From the NCBI RefSeq assembly GCF_963082655.1, contig NC_081553.1, positions 18,628,643-18,692,642 on the forward strand: a stretch of 64,000 bases of DNA, written 5' to 3'. Positions within the stretch are counted from its first letter, which is position 1. Each line of letters starts with the position of its first letter. The position numbers and the translations under genes are program-made. The stretch is from Stomoxys calcitrans (taxonomy: Eukaryota > Arthropoda > Insecta > Diptera > Muscidae). Positions 22,807 to 33,867 of this stretch are shown here, in pieces. The notes beneath the pieces are model-generated. The model worked only from the letters and a program-made list of their open reading frames with translations, searched no databases and had not been told where the DNA came from.

Positions 22807-25800
22807 TTAGCAAGGAGGGAGGAGAACAATTTTCACTATCGGACGAGTGATTATACCCCTTGTCGTGACAATATCGGCCACTCTTACCAAATGGTCTTTC
22901 CCAGTATAAATTTTAGAAACTCTACCCAGTCTCCACTCATTTGGGGGTAAACAATCATCTCGAATAACGACCATAGAGCCAACTTCTAAGTTCTTCTGAG
23001 GGGTTTGCCATTTCATACGTTTATGAATTTCTTTGATATATTCATGTTTCCATCGGATGCTAAATTGTTGGCATAGAGCCCTTACTCGACGCCAACGGTT
23101 TAAAACGGAAAGATTGCCATCGGACTCCGATGGTTCGGCAATGGAGAGGATCGGACCACCGGTAAGAAAGTGACCAGGCGTCAATGCCAATAGGTCATTT
23201 GGATCCTCAGATACCGGAGAAATTGGCCTGGAATTTAAGCAGGCTTCAATTCGGGCTAGAATTGTAGCGAACTCTTCCAGAGTAAATTTATGATTGCCAG
23301 CCATTTTACGGAAATGTAGCTTAAAACTTTTTACCCCGGCTTCCCAGAGTCCTCCCATGTGAGGAGCTCCCGGGGGTATAAAGTGCCATGTTATACTCTG
23401 GTACGAAAAATTTGCGGATATTGAATCGCGGGAACAGCGAAGAAAATTCTGAGAGATTTCTTTAGAAGCGCCCACGAAGGTGGTACCATTGTCTGAATAT
23501 AGATTACGTGGACACCCTCGTCGTGACACGAATCTGTGAAAGGAAGCTAGAAATGCTGCAGTGGAAAGGGAAGTAGTGAACTCGAGATGGATTGCTCTCG
23601 TGGCGAAGCAGACAAAGATACACACATATCCCTTTGTAGTTTTGCAAGAACGCCCTGTATATGCCTTTATCTCGAAGGGGCCTGCAAAGTCTAACCCCGT
23701 ATTCGTAAAGGGGCGGGATAGTGTTGTCCGCTCTGGAGGAAGGGTTCCCATCAATTGCTTTTGCAACTTATGCTTAGCAATAACGCAAATCTTGCAATTG
23801 TGAACGGTAGATTTGATGAGATTCTTAGCTCTAGGCATCCAGAATTGGAGCCGTAGCATACGAAGCATCAGATTGTTTCCGCCATGTAATGTTATGGTAT
23901 GAATGAAACGTAGTAAAAGCCTGGAAAACGTACTGTGGTATGGAAGTATAATCGGATATTTTTCGTCATAAGTTAAGCTTTCTGACCCAGCGATACGGCT
24001 ACAAACCCGCATGAGACCATTCTTGTCTATAAAGGGATTGAGATTAGAAAGTGAACTAGAGGTGGGTATTAGCTCCTTCTGAGAAAGTTTGCGATATTCG
24101 TTTGGATATTGGTGCATTTGCGCCAACTTAATTATCGAATTTCTAGTCGTCTCGATGACATCTCCCTCAGAATGAATACTGTCATTTGAAGCCCTACTGC
24201 CCTTCAGACTGGCAATAAATCGGTACACGTATGACATTACTCGGAGCGCCCTTCCTAGGCAAGAAAATCGGTCAAGAAGGTCTTCGAAATTCGGAAAGTA
24301 CGCGAAATTATTTTGAACTTGGCGAACCTCCATTAGAGTTTCGTCAATCTGGACCGAACTTGGTATTGGCCACAAACTTGGAGGAAGTTGCAACCATGGC
24401 GGTCCACACCACCATGTACAATTACCGGAAAGCTCTTTCGGATAAGCACCCCGAGAGGCAATGTCTGCAGGATTGTGTCTAGATTCCACATGGGACCAAT
24501 TGTCCCCACTGATAATCTCGGAAATTTTGGAAACCCGATTGGCTATGAACGTTTTCCAAAGGAATGCAGGTTTCTTCAACCATGCTAGGACAATCATGGA
24601 ATCCGACCAGCAAAAGATTTTGGTATTCGGAATAGGGAAAACCTGCATCAATGCCTCAATCGTCTCGGCAAGTAAAAGTGCGGCGCAAAGTTCTAGCCTT
24701 GGGATCGAAACGGTTTTCAAAGGAGATACCCTGGACTTTGCCACGAGTAAATAGGTATTTATATTGCCATTGGAATCGATGGTGCGTGAATAAATGGTAG
24801 CGGCATATGCCTTCTCGGAGGCGTCACAGAAGCCATGCAGCTGCACCTCGCAATCGGGTGTGTATTGTACCCAACGGGAAATACGGAGGTCATTTATATC
24901 AGAATAATTGGCCAAGAAATCTAACCAATTAGTCAATAAATGTGTCGGAACTGGGCTGTCCCAGTCGGTATTGGAGGCCCATATATCTCGCATTAATAGT
25001 TTGGCTAGTACAATATATGGACAAAGCCAGCCAGCGGGATCAAACAGTTTAGATATCTCGGATAAAATGAACCTCTTAGTAGGCCTCTCATTAGGCCTGA
25101 TGGCTTTGGCAGAAAAATAGAAATAATCATATCTGGCGTTCCACCTTACGCCCAAAGTTTTAGCCGTGCTATTGTCATTAAACTGTAGGAAATCTTCATT
25201 GAGTAAATGTTCCCTAGGAATGGAAGCAAGGAATTCGGATGAATTGGAGGTCCATTTCCTCAATGCGAATCCAGCGGATTCCAGGGCAGCAGTCAGTTCT
25301 GTCTGGACCTTAATGGCTGATGACACGTCATGGCCTCCTGCCATAACATCATCTACGTACATACACGACATTAAAACATGACTAGCTAGCGGATAAACAT
25401 CCTTAATGTCAGTGGCTAGCTGTTGAATTGTACGAAGTGCGAGATATGGGGCGCAATTCAATCCAAACGTAACCGTTTGGAGCTCATATTCGTGGAGGTT
25501 GTCGTTTGGATCATCCCTAAAGATTATACGCTGGAAGGGTGTGTGGCTAGGATTAACGGAAATCTGGCGGTACATCTTTTCAATATCGCTGTTAAAGACG
25601 ATTTTGTAAAAGCGCCATTGGAGAAGCAAACTAGTCAGGTCAAGTTGGAGGGACGGTCCGCAGTAAAGGACGTCGTTCAAGCTTACACCATTCGAAGTTG
25701 GATTCGAAGCATTGAAGACGACGCGGACCTTCGTAGTCACGCTGTCAGGGCGAACCACAGCATGATGTGGAAGGAAATATCTGGAATCATCTTGGGAAGG

Positions 25801-28032
25801 ATTTGACGGAACCTCTTTCATATGGCCAAGTTCCAAGTATTCCTTGAGCACTTTGTCATATTGTACCTTCAGATCTGGTGTTCTAATCAAACGATTCTCG
25901 TTCCGAAAATATTGGGCCGTTACATTCCTCTTCGACGGACCTAGTCTCAAAGTATTTCCAAACTCTTTCTTGAATGGCAATGATACAACATATCGGCCCG
26001 TTGGGCCCCTTCGCGTGGACTCAGCAAAGTACTCTTCACAGTATTTGTCATCATCCGACATGTGTTTTCGTTTAGGAATATCTTCCATCTCAAAAAATTT
26101 GGATATCCTCTCATCGAGCGCTAACTCGTTAAAGTAGGAGACCGTTGTTCGAAAGGAGGAAATATTATCAGAAGCAACAGGCCCTGTCAAAATCCATCCG
26201 AACACTGTCTCTTGAGCCATCAGTGTTCCACAAACCTTGTGTCTCACCCCACCAAGCATTACCTGAGGAATTAAGTCTGCCCCGATCAGAATATCAATGT
26301 ATGATGTTCGAAAGAAATCAGGATCCGCCAGACGAATGTCCGGTAAACGGGAAAACATGTCGCTATCAGCCGTAAAGGTGGGCAATGAAGATGTCAGTCG
26401 GGGAAGAACGATTGCGGAAGCATTTATGAAAATTCCGGAGTCTATGGGTGAACTTAAACATAAGTCGCATATTTTCTGTGAACATGCGGACACACACCCA
26501 TTCAGCCCGGAGATCTGGGCGGATATCCTTTTGCTATTAAGTCGAAGAAGGTTGAAAAGGTGTTCAGAAATGAACGAAGCTTCTGAACCAGAATCAAATA
26601 CAGCCCTTGCTTTAAATATCTCACCTCTATGAAGGATGTGAATAATTGCTGTACCAAGGAGAACCTTTCTGGATGTGGTAGCAGCACAAGACTGAATTGT
26701 CACACCGCTAGAAATTTGGGGCGTATCTTCGGATGTGGACTGTAGAACTGGTGTATTTGGAGCGGTGATACATTGGTTACCCGATTCAGTTCCTGTATTG
26801 CAAAGCAAGGTATTATGTCTTCGTTGACATTTCGAACAATTAAATGCACTTTTGCAATCTTTTACCACATGTCCCTTCGAAAAGCAATTCAAGCATAGCT
26901 TTATCTTCTTTATAAAAGCCAACTTGTCGTTGTAGCACATGCTTATAAACTTTGGGCACACTCGGATTGTATGTGATACGTCTGGACAAAGTTTACAAGG
27001 AGGAAGAGCTAAGCTGTTCTGATAAGAATTAACCCGTTTCTGACCGGATAGTTTGACATTAACTTTGGGAGGTTCGCTCGATTTAGAAGTGGAAGGCTGA
27101 TCACTTAAATTTCGAACCGTCTCCAACGTTTGGTATCGGCTAGTGAGGAAGGAATCAAGGTCCTTCCAGGACGGACATTCTGTCTTGTTATTGACAGACT
27201 GCTCCCATAATGAAAGGGTATTTTCGGGAAGTCGAGTGCTACATAGGTAGACGAAAATAGGGTCCCAACTTTGTATCTCGATCTGGTAGAGTTTCAGAGC
27301 AGATATTATGCTGTTGATGGAATTTTGAATCTCCTTTATGGAGTCTCCGGATTCGACAGATATTCTTTGAAGGCTAAACAAAACCTTCAGTTGGCTATTT
27401 ATAAGCAACCTCCTGTTTTCATACCGAACTTGCAGAGCTTTCCAGGCAATATCAAAGCCCTCATTGGTCAATGGGGCTTTGCGGACAATATCCCTGGCTT
27501 CATCTCGCGTTTTATTATTCAAATGGAAAAGCTTTTCCACCGGTGAAAGCCTCGAATTCTTTATATAGATGGCCGTAAACAAGTCTCGGAAGGTCGGCCA
27601 AGCTAGATAATCTCCGTGAAAGAGCTCTGTGTCACACGGTGGTAAATGAACTGACGGATATTCATCTCGGACGGAAGATGTATTCATCGGAATTGGATTG
27701 GATATCGACGCCCGTTTGGATTCTATACAGGCACTTATCTTAGCTACAGAATCGACATATGTAGTGTAAGTGCTGTGGTACCGGGCTCGAATAGTCTCAA
27801 GATCAGCTTTGCTATTCTCGTCCGCAGAAGCCATTAGTTCCTGAACACTTTCCTCATACGTGGGTTTCATTCTCTGCCAAATATCTCGCAGTTCTTCCTT
27901 ATGTACCTCCAAAGAGTAGACTGAAGAATTGTTGAGAGATTCTCCGCAAATATCGGCGTTGAAAATAATCAAAGCGTCAGATATTTGCGTAAACCTTGTC
28001 AAAGCGGACATTCTGACCACACAATAGTCCAA
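22807..28032 (-). CDS. gag-pol: BEL/Pao Gag-Pol polyprotein, intact
   Basis: 1741 residues without a stop. Residues about 130-310 are a DUF1759-like Gag core (FHGDYLAWPTFRDLF). Zinc knuckles are C346-C349-H354-C359, C380-C383-H388-C393 and C399-C402-H406-C411. The protease has D480-S481-G482. In RT, D816 (NSDI) and YVDD 892-895. RNase H carries D1070, E1114, D1144 and D1190. The integrase zinc-binding site is H1377, H1383, C1413, C1416, and the core triad is D1448, D1514, E1564 (GLWEAG). A DUF5641-like tail covers about 1640-1738. All catalytic residues are present. The protein makes the particle, matures it, copies the RNA and integrates the cDNA. Start: MDYC at 28032 is the first Met; the Met at residue 8 (28011) is an alternative. 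Overlapping plus-strand frames are shadows. Confidence 0.95.
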   Translation of the reverse strand: MDYCVVRMSALTRFTQISDALIIFNADICGESLNNSSVYSLEVHKEELRDIWQRMKPTYEESVQELMASADENSKADLETIRARYHSTYTTYVDSVAKISACIESKRASISNPIPMNTSSVRDEYPSVHLPPCDTELFHGDYLAWPTFRDLFTAIYIKNSRLSPVEKLFHLNNKTRDEARDIVRKAPLTNEGFDIAWKALQVRYENRRLLINSQLKVLFSLQRISVESGDSIKEIQNSINSIISALKLYQIEIQSWDPIFVYLCSTRLPENTLSLWEQSVNNKTECPSWKDLDSFLTSRYQTLETVRNLSDQPSTSKSSEPPKVNVKLSGQKRVNSYQNSLALPPCKLCPDVSHTIRVCPKFISMCYNDKLAFIKKIKLCLNCFSKGHVVKDCKSAFNCSKCQRRHNTLLCNTGTESGNQCITAPNTPVLQSTSEDTPQISSGVTIQSCAATTSRKVLLGTAIIHILHRGEIFKARAVFDSGSEASFISEHLFNLLRLNSKRISAQISGLNGCVSACSQKICDLCLSSPIDSGIFINASAIVLPRLTSSLPTFTADSDMFSRLPDIRLADPDFFRTSYIDILIGADLIPQVMLGGVRHKVCGTLMAQETVFGWILTGPVASDNISSFRTTVSYFNELALDERISKFFEMEDIPKRKHMSDDDKYCEEYFAESTRRGPTGRYVVSLPFKKEFGNTLRLGPSKRNVTAQYFRNENRLIRTPDLKVQYDKVLKEYLELGHMKEVPSNPSQDDSRYFLPHHAVVRPDSVTTKVRVVFNASNPTSNGVSLNDVLYCGPSLQLDLTSLLLQWRFYKIVFNSDIEKMYRQISVNPSHTPFQRIIFRDDPNDNLHEYELQTVTFGLNCAPYLALRTIQQLATDIKDVYPLASHVLMSCMYVDDVMAGGHDVSSAIKVQTELTAALESAGFALRKWTSNSSEFLASIPREHLLNEDFLQFNDNSTAKTLGVRWNARYDYFYFSAKAIRPNERPTKRFILSEISKLFDPAGWLCPYIVLAKLLMRDIWASNTDWDSPVPTHLLTNWLDFLANYSDINDLRISRWVQYTPDCEVQLHGFCDASEKAYAATIYSRTIDSNGNINTYLLVAKSRVSPLKTVSIPRLELCAALLLAETIEALMQVFPIPNTKIFCWSDSMIVLAWLKKPAFLWKTFIANRVSKISEIISGDNWSHVESRHNPADIASRGAYPKELSGNCTWWCGPPWLQLPPSLWPIPSSVQIDETLMEVRQVQNNFAYFPNFEDLLDRFSCLGRALRVMSYVYRFIASLKGSRASNDSIHSEGDVIETTRNSIIKLAQMHQYPNEYRKLSQKELIPTSSSLSNLNPFIDKNGLMRVCSRIAGSESLTYDEKYPIILPYHSTFSRLLLRFIHTITLHGGNNLMLRMLRLQFWMPRAKNLIKSTVHNCKICVIAKHKLQKQLMGTLPPERTTLSRPFTNTGLDFAGPFEIKAYTGRSCKTTKGYVCIFVCFATRAIHLEFTTSLSTAAFLASFHRFVSRRGCPRNLYSDNGTTFVGASKEISQNFLRCSRDSISANFSYQSITWHFIPPGAPHMGGLWEAGVKSFKLHFRKMAGNHKFTLEEFATILARIEACLNSRPISPVSEDPNDLLALTPGHFLTGGPILSIAEPSESDGNLSVLNRWRRVRALCQQFSIRWKHEYIKEIHKRMKWQTPQKNLEVGSMVVIRDDCLPPNEWRLGRVSKIYTGKDHLVRVADIVTTRGIITRPIVKIVLLPPC

Positions 28033-29677
28033 ACCTCAGAATCTCAACGAACATATATATCAATATTAGAAAAATATCTGTAAACCCCGTTCAAAAAGAG
28101 TATAAGAAAATTAAATGTAAAACGAATGAATTCAAAACTTCGATCCAATCAACTTCCTGCCCTTTTGGAGCAAAAACAAAATTCAAAATATACTCCAAAA
28201 TTTAACCTCAATTAGAAAAACATTTCATATGTGGGCAAACGCAATTGGATTGAAAATCGAAGACCACAAATGCAGCCATGTGGAATATTCTCACATAAGT
28301 TGTATCCGTACAATGGACTAGAAGGAAAATTTCGTTTATGGCAGGGTAATTCAATGGTAAATTTAATAATTTTTAAGAAAAAATGAACGAAAAAAATAGT
28401 CTACAAATGATGCAACTCGTATCGGAAATCCAAAAAAATTATCGTAGGAACAACAAAAACTAAAGACCATTCACGAATCTGATCTAATATAGTTTAGCTC
28501 GACTTCACTTTTATTATCTCACAAAATACCTGCATTAATCCCCAGAATTTGGTTCAAATTTGGTATTCTTCCTTGATGTTCTTTTCTCCTTCTGGGCCAT
28601 GAACTTGGTGTAGGATTATAGAGGTTAAGGCTTCTTCACTGCCCTTAATGCCGTCTTCTAACTGATGGTGTCTTTATGATCCAGCCTCTTTTGGAATTCT
28701 TCCCAAAGTATATATCGCCAAAATACTTTTGTCTCTATGTTGTGTTCAACCAAAAATAAACACAAAAACTAAGGTCCTCTGACGTATCTCGTTCCGCAAT
28801 GAAATTTACTCTTTATAGTCCGCAGTTTCAAAAATCGATAAATGTAGCAAGTAGCACTTTCTAACTTTTCTATATTTAATTCACACACGTTGCTTTGATC
28901 AACAATATCAGTAATGACAAATAGGGCGAACAAAGGCAAAATAATGACAGTATAAAAACGATGTAAGTGGATATGGCTTCCGACAACACACTGCCCTTTT
29001 GATATTTTACTTCTCCTTCAATTTTATGATCTGATTATCATGAATACATAAACGGTACCCATAATGGAGTGTTATAAATCCCTATGGAAGGGAACCTGTT
29101 TTAATAGTCAGCTGAATCAAAACAAAAACGAAACTGTGCTACCGCTGCTCACGACTGCTATATCAATTCGCTGTTGCTATCTATTATGGAGCAGTGCTGT
29201 AGCAGATCTTGACCAACGATTGACGCGTATGTCAACAAAACAGGCAAAAATTAGCATTGATATTCCCAATTAAAGTGCCGAATCAAATGGATTGAAGAGG
29301 AATGGGATTCTCACCACTGGGTATGTTAAATCGATGCCCAACAAAGAGATTGGAAGTTTATTTTCGCCTTACACAATGTACGAGCAATTGTACCAAATTA
29401 TTGGAATATAAATGTTGTTGCTATCTAAGAGCACATATGTAGTCTCATTTAGATTTTTTTTTTTTTTTTCTTTTTTGGACTTCTATGTTAAATGCACCAT
29501 TTAACACCTGTCTCCGCAGAAAAGGAACTTTGTGAGGAAAAACACGTTACGTAACTTCTGTCCCTCTACTTTTATACGAAAATAGTTTTTCATTAGCCGA
29601 ACATACCTGGATTCGATTTTATTTCTGCTTAAACGAAATTGCAATTGTGGATGAAAAATTTCTTTTAGGCTTTCCAA
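28033..29677 (-). other. BEL/Pao 5' leader
   Basis: About 1.65 kb of AT-rich sequence between the primer-binding site and gag. A long leader would hold packaging signals and the donor for a spliced message. I see no long frame on the minus strand, and no conserved donor that I can name. Confidence 0.7.
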
Positions 29678-29695
29678 ATCCGGTTCGAAGGACCA
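29678..29695 (-). other. Primer-binding site, tRNA-Tyr type
   Basis: The minus strand reads TGGTCCTTCGAACCGGAT immediately next to the 5' LTR with no spacer. Its complement, ATCCGGTTCGAAGGACCA, matches the 3' end of insect tRNA-Tyr plus CCA as I remember it, with one mismatch. A tRNA gene from this genome would confirm the identity. Confidence 0.7.
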
Positions 29696-30136
29696 TGTAG
29701 AGTTTTTGGCTGAACTTAGGAATTAGAAACTGGCAAAAACTTGGATTTCCTAAAAGATGGTAGATTTGGTTAAATCTCGGAAATATATCCATTCAATGTC
29801 GGTGATATGGAATTAAAAAGCAGAAAGAAATACGAAAAACAAACGAAATCAGGTTTCAGTAAGCCACGAGGGAGAGTTCGGTTGCTTAGCCTTACCAAAA
29901 TGGTTCCTCTTTAAGAAAACGTAGAAATTTATGGTTAAGTAGACGATGACTTTTAACTTTATTATTCGATGGTAACAAATTGAATGAACGAGAAATCACT
30001 CGGTGAGCTAATACAAAAGAACAAGTAGTAAACTTAACGCAACTACTTTTTAGCCTTATCTAAGATGAAAAGTGACATCTGGATATGAAAATTCATTTGA
30101 CTTAACACTAAACGGCGAAGGTATGCGGCATAAACA
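29696..30136 (-). repeat. 5' LTR of the BEL/Pao element
   Basis: 441 bp, matches 21412-21852 base for base by eye. On the minus strand it starts TGTTTATGCC and ends CTCTACA beside the primer-binding site. It should hold the promoter of the element; I cannot pick a clear TATA box. The outer target-duplication copy AAGGA is at 30137-30141. Confidence 0.95.
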
Positions 30137-30187
30137 AAGGATTTGTAACTTAGAGTAGGGCAGAGAAATATAATTCTTATATATAAT

Positions 30188-31757
30188 AAGTAAAAAGGCA
30201 TTAAGTTCAACCACGCCGAATTTTGGATACCCACCACCTCGGGTATATATGCAAACCCCCTTTCGTCACAATCCGATGAAAATTGGATAACTTATGCACC
30301 CAAATTCGGCACGGACATTGAGTGGTCTTATAAATATATGTCACTGTTGAATTTTTTATATCAAATTTCAACAAAATTGGGTAATAAATAAAGCTTTTAT
30401 GGGCTTCGGTCCCTTTATCAGGAGATCGGTCTATATGGCAGCTATATCTAAATATAGTCTGATCCAAACCTTATTTTGGGCGGATGTCGGAAGACCTAAA
30501 GCTACCAACTGTTCCAAATTTCAGCGAAATCTGATAATAAATATGGCTTTTATGGCCTTCAGACCCTTTATCGGGAGAACGGTCTATATGGCAGCTATAT
30601 CTAAATATAGTCCAATCCAAGTCATATTTGGAGCGGATGTCAGCGAAATCGGATAATAAATAGGGCTTTTGTGGGCTTCAGACCCTTTATCGGAAGATCG
30701 GTCAATAGGGCAGCTATATATAAATATATTCCGATCTGATCCATATTTCAGTTCGAAGTTGATGGGCCTGAAACTAATCCCTGTTTCAAATTTCAGCAAA
30801 ATTAGATAAAAAATAAAGCTTTTATGGGCTTCAGACCCTTTATCGGGAGATCGGTCTATAGGGCAGCTATATCTAAATATAATCCGATCTGAACCATATT
30901 TGGGTCAGATGTTGGTACGCCTAAAACTACTTACTGTTTTAAATTTCAGCAAAATCGGATTAAAAATAAAGCTTTTATGGGCTTCAGACCCTTTATCGGG
31001 AAATCGGTCTATATAGCAGCTATATCTAAATATAGTCCGATCTGAACCATATTTCAGTTCGAAGTTGAGAGGCCCGAAGCTAATCACTGTTTCAAATTTC
31101 ATCGAAACCGGTTAAAAAATAAAGCTTTTATGGGCTTTAGACCCTTTATCGGCAGATCGGTCTATATAGCAGCTATATCTAAATATAGTCCGATATGAAC
31201 CGTACTTAGGTTAGATGTCGGTAGGCTTAAAATAACCCACTGTTTCAAATTTTAGCGAAATTAGGCAATAAATAAAGCTTTTGTGGGCTTCAGACCCTTT
31301 ATCGACAGATCGGTCTATATAGCAGCTATAGTTCGATCTGAACCATATTTGTGTCAGATGTCGGGAGGCCTAAAACTACCCAATGTTTAAAATTTCAGCA
31401 AAATCTGATGAAAAATTAAGTTTTTATTCGCATTAGACCCTTTATCGGAAAATCGGTCTATATAGCAGCTATATCCATATATGGTTCGATTTGGCCGTTC
31501 AAGAACTTAACCAGCGTGCATCTAAAAAACGTATCTCTGCCAAATTTCAGCTCAATATCTTAATTTTTGAAGCCTGTAGAGTGATTACAACAGAAGGACG
31601 GACGGACAGACATACACACGGACATCATTAAATCGTTTTAGAATTTTACGACGATCCGAAACATATATACTTTGTAGAGTCGGAAATTGATATTTCGATC
31701 TGTTGTAAACCGAATGCCTAAATGAATATACCCCCTATGCTACGGTGGTGGGTATAA
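30188..31757 (-). mobile_element. INE-1-like element, both ends present
   Basis: It opens AAGTAAAAAGGCATTAAG with a degraded terminal palindrome, then TACCCACCACCTCGG, and closes with CGATCCGAAACATATATAC and GGTGGTGGGTATAAA. Unit markers are at 30426, 30579, 30698, 30851, 31004, 31157 and 31310: 153-bp steps except one truncated 119-bp unit. Confidence 0.82.
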
Positions 31758-31760
31758 AAA

Positions 31761-33740
31761 TGATTTAGTGGTTGTTTGTTTGTTGGTTTGTCTGTTCCGT
31801 ATAGACTCAAAAACGGCTGAACCGATTTTCTTGAAATTTTCATAGATGGTGAATAATGATCCCGTGGTGAAAAGAGGGTACTAAATTGTTTTAAATTTGA
31901 AGGGAAGCGGACCCTCCCCCTTATTCTAATTTTCAAAAACGCCAGATATCGAAGATGGCTGGTGCGATTTAAGCGAAATTTTGCGTGCCGTCTTATAGTA
32001 ACCTAAAAACAAAAATTTGGTATCTAAATTTCGGATGGGGTACCTAGGGGGCCGCCCCAACCCCTAAAACTACCAAATATATATAAAGACCAATCACGAC
32101 AATGGGACTCGAATGAAAGGTATTGAAGATTAAAAAGTGTTTGGGGGCCACCCCCAACCCCCAAAACACCCCTAAATCAGAGATATTTACCGAGCATGGC
32201 AATATGGTAATCAAATGTAAGGTATTTGCGAGTAAAATACGAATCTGATATACAAATATGGGTCCAAGTTTTTGGGGGTCCTCCCCTTCCCAAAACACCG
32301 CCCAAATAGGACTTATTTACTGATCATGGCAATGTGGGACTCAAATAAAAGGTATTTGAGTATAGAATACGGATCTGATATCCAAATGTGGAGCCAAGTG
32401 TTTGGGGGGCTCCCATCTCCCAAAACAACTCCCAATGAGGATAAATTTACGACCATAGCAATATGGGTCTCAAAGAAAAGGTCTTTGGGAGTAAAGCACG
32501 AATCTGATATTAATATTCGGGAAAAGTGTCTATGGGGCCGTTTTTGTTAAAAATTGCAATATGGGTCTCAAATAAGAGGTACTTTAGAGTAGAACTCGAA
32601 TCTGAGAGATATTTTCAGAACTAAGTCACCCATCCCCCAAAACACCCACATACAAAACATGTCTGCCGACTATGGAAATATGGGGCTCAAATGAAAGGTA
32701 TTTCAAAATAGACCACAAATCTGATATTAACATTCGGAACTAACTGTCTAGGGGACGTTCCACCCCGATAACAACCCCCAAAATAGGACGTATTTGCTCG
32801 CCATGGGTCTTAAAGAGAGTGGAGCTCGATATTTATAGTTTTTAGGGTCCATACCCCAAACCGGACATAATTGTTGACTTTTGCAATAAGGGATTTAAAT
32901 GAAAGGTATTTGAGATTATAAAACGAATTTAATATCGAATTGAGGCCAATGGCAATATGACCTCCCCACCCCACTCCCCAAAACACACCTAAATCGGACA
33001 TATTCATCGACCAGGTCAGTGTGGGACTCAAATGAAAGGTATTGAGGAGTAGAGCATGAGATTGATTCCCACTTTTGGGACCCCTAGAAAATTGTTAATG
33101 ACCATCGCAATATGGTCCTTAAATAAACGTTTTCGCCGCCCCTTCCCCAAAACACTCCACAAAGAGTCCATATTAACCGACCATGGCAATATGTGACTCA
33201 AATGAAAGGTATTTGAGATAAGAAAACGAATTTGATAACCTACTCTGGGGCCAAGTGTTGGGGGGACGTCTCATCCCATCCCAACTCCCCTTAACCCAAT
33301 GGCAATTTGGGGAACCACCACACCTCCGAAAAAACCGCTATAACAGACATACCTATTTACCGATCATGGCAATATGGAACTCAAATGAAAGGCATTTGGG
33401 AGTAGAGCACGAAATTCGTAACCACTTTCAGGACCACGTTTCTGGTCCTATAATGCTTGACATTATGGGGCTCAAACAAACCCGTGTACTAGCACGATGC
33501 TGATATTATTTCAGGGTCCGACCCCTAAACTCCCTTCAAACCGGCCATGTTTGCCTTCTTTGGCAATAAATAATGGGTTTATGATAGTAGAAAACGAATT
33601 TGATATCCAAGTTTGAGTGGTCGGGCAAAAATTAAGATTATCAACCAGCAAAAAAAAGACCTCTACTCGAGCAAGATTAATGAAAATTGTGACCTAAACT
33701 TTGTACACAAATTAACGTGAACAGACAGACGGACTACATA
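31761..33740 (+). repeat. Tandem repeat family VI, long copy
   Basis: It starts with TTGTTTGTTGGTTTGTCTGT, then GGCTGAACCGATTTTC. About a dozen and a half diverged units with GGCAATATGGGACTCAAATG, AAAGGTATTTGAG and CCCCAAAACACCC follow. Marker spacing is irregular (98-130 bp), unlike the 153-bp arrays. It ends near ACAGACAGACGGAC at 33720. No coding frame and no terminal inverted repeats are seen. It has the look of a non-autonomous element that I cannot name. Confidence 0.65.
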
Positions 33741-33867
33741 CTACATTTTTCAATATTTCCGCTGAGCCAATTTAAAATATTATTAAATAAAAATCTAATT
33801 TCTGTTTAAAATGTAACAATACAATTTCTGTTGGAAATTTTTGCAAAACCTTAATTTCTATGAAATA

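Larger units (their letters stand above)
21412..30136 (-). mobile_element. Complete BEL/Pao LTR retrotransposon
   Basis: 8725 bp bounded by two 441-bp direct repeats that read identical throughout, start TG and end CA, and are flanked by the 5-bp duplication AAGGA (21407-21411 and 30137-30141). On the minus strand the order is 5' LTR, primer-binding site, about 1.65-kb leader, gag-pol in one frame, a small accessory ORF, polypurine tract, 3' LTR. Gag-pol domain order (DUF1759-like Gag, zinc knuckles, aspartic protease, RT, RNase H, integrase, DUF5641-like tail) is that of BEL/Pao, where protease precedes RT and Gag and Pol are fused. Identical LTRs and an open 1741-codon frame imply recent insertion and possible activity. 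It lies in the large intron of the host gene, in antisense. Confidence 0.95.

Noticed and set aside
22018..26632. Plus-strand frames over the BEL/Pao coding region
   Set aside because: Shadows of the intact minus-strand Gag-Pol and accessory ORF.
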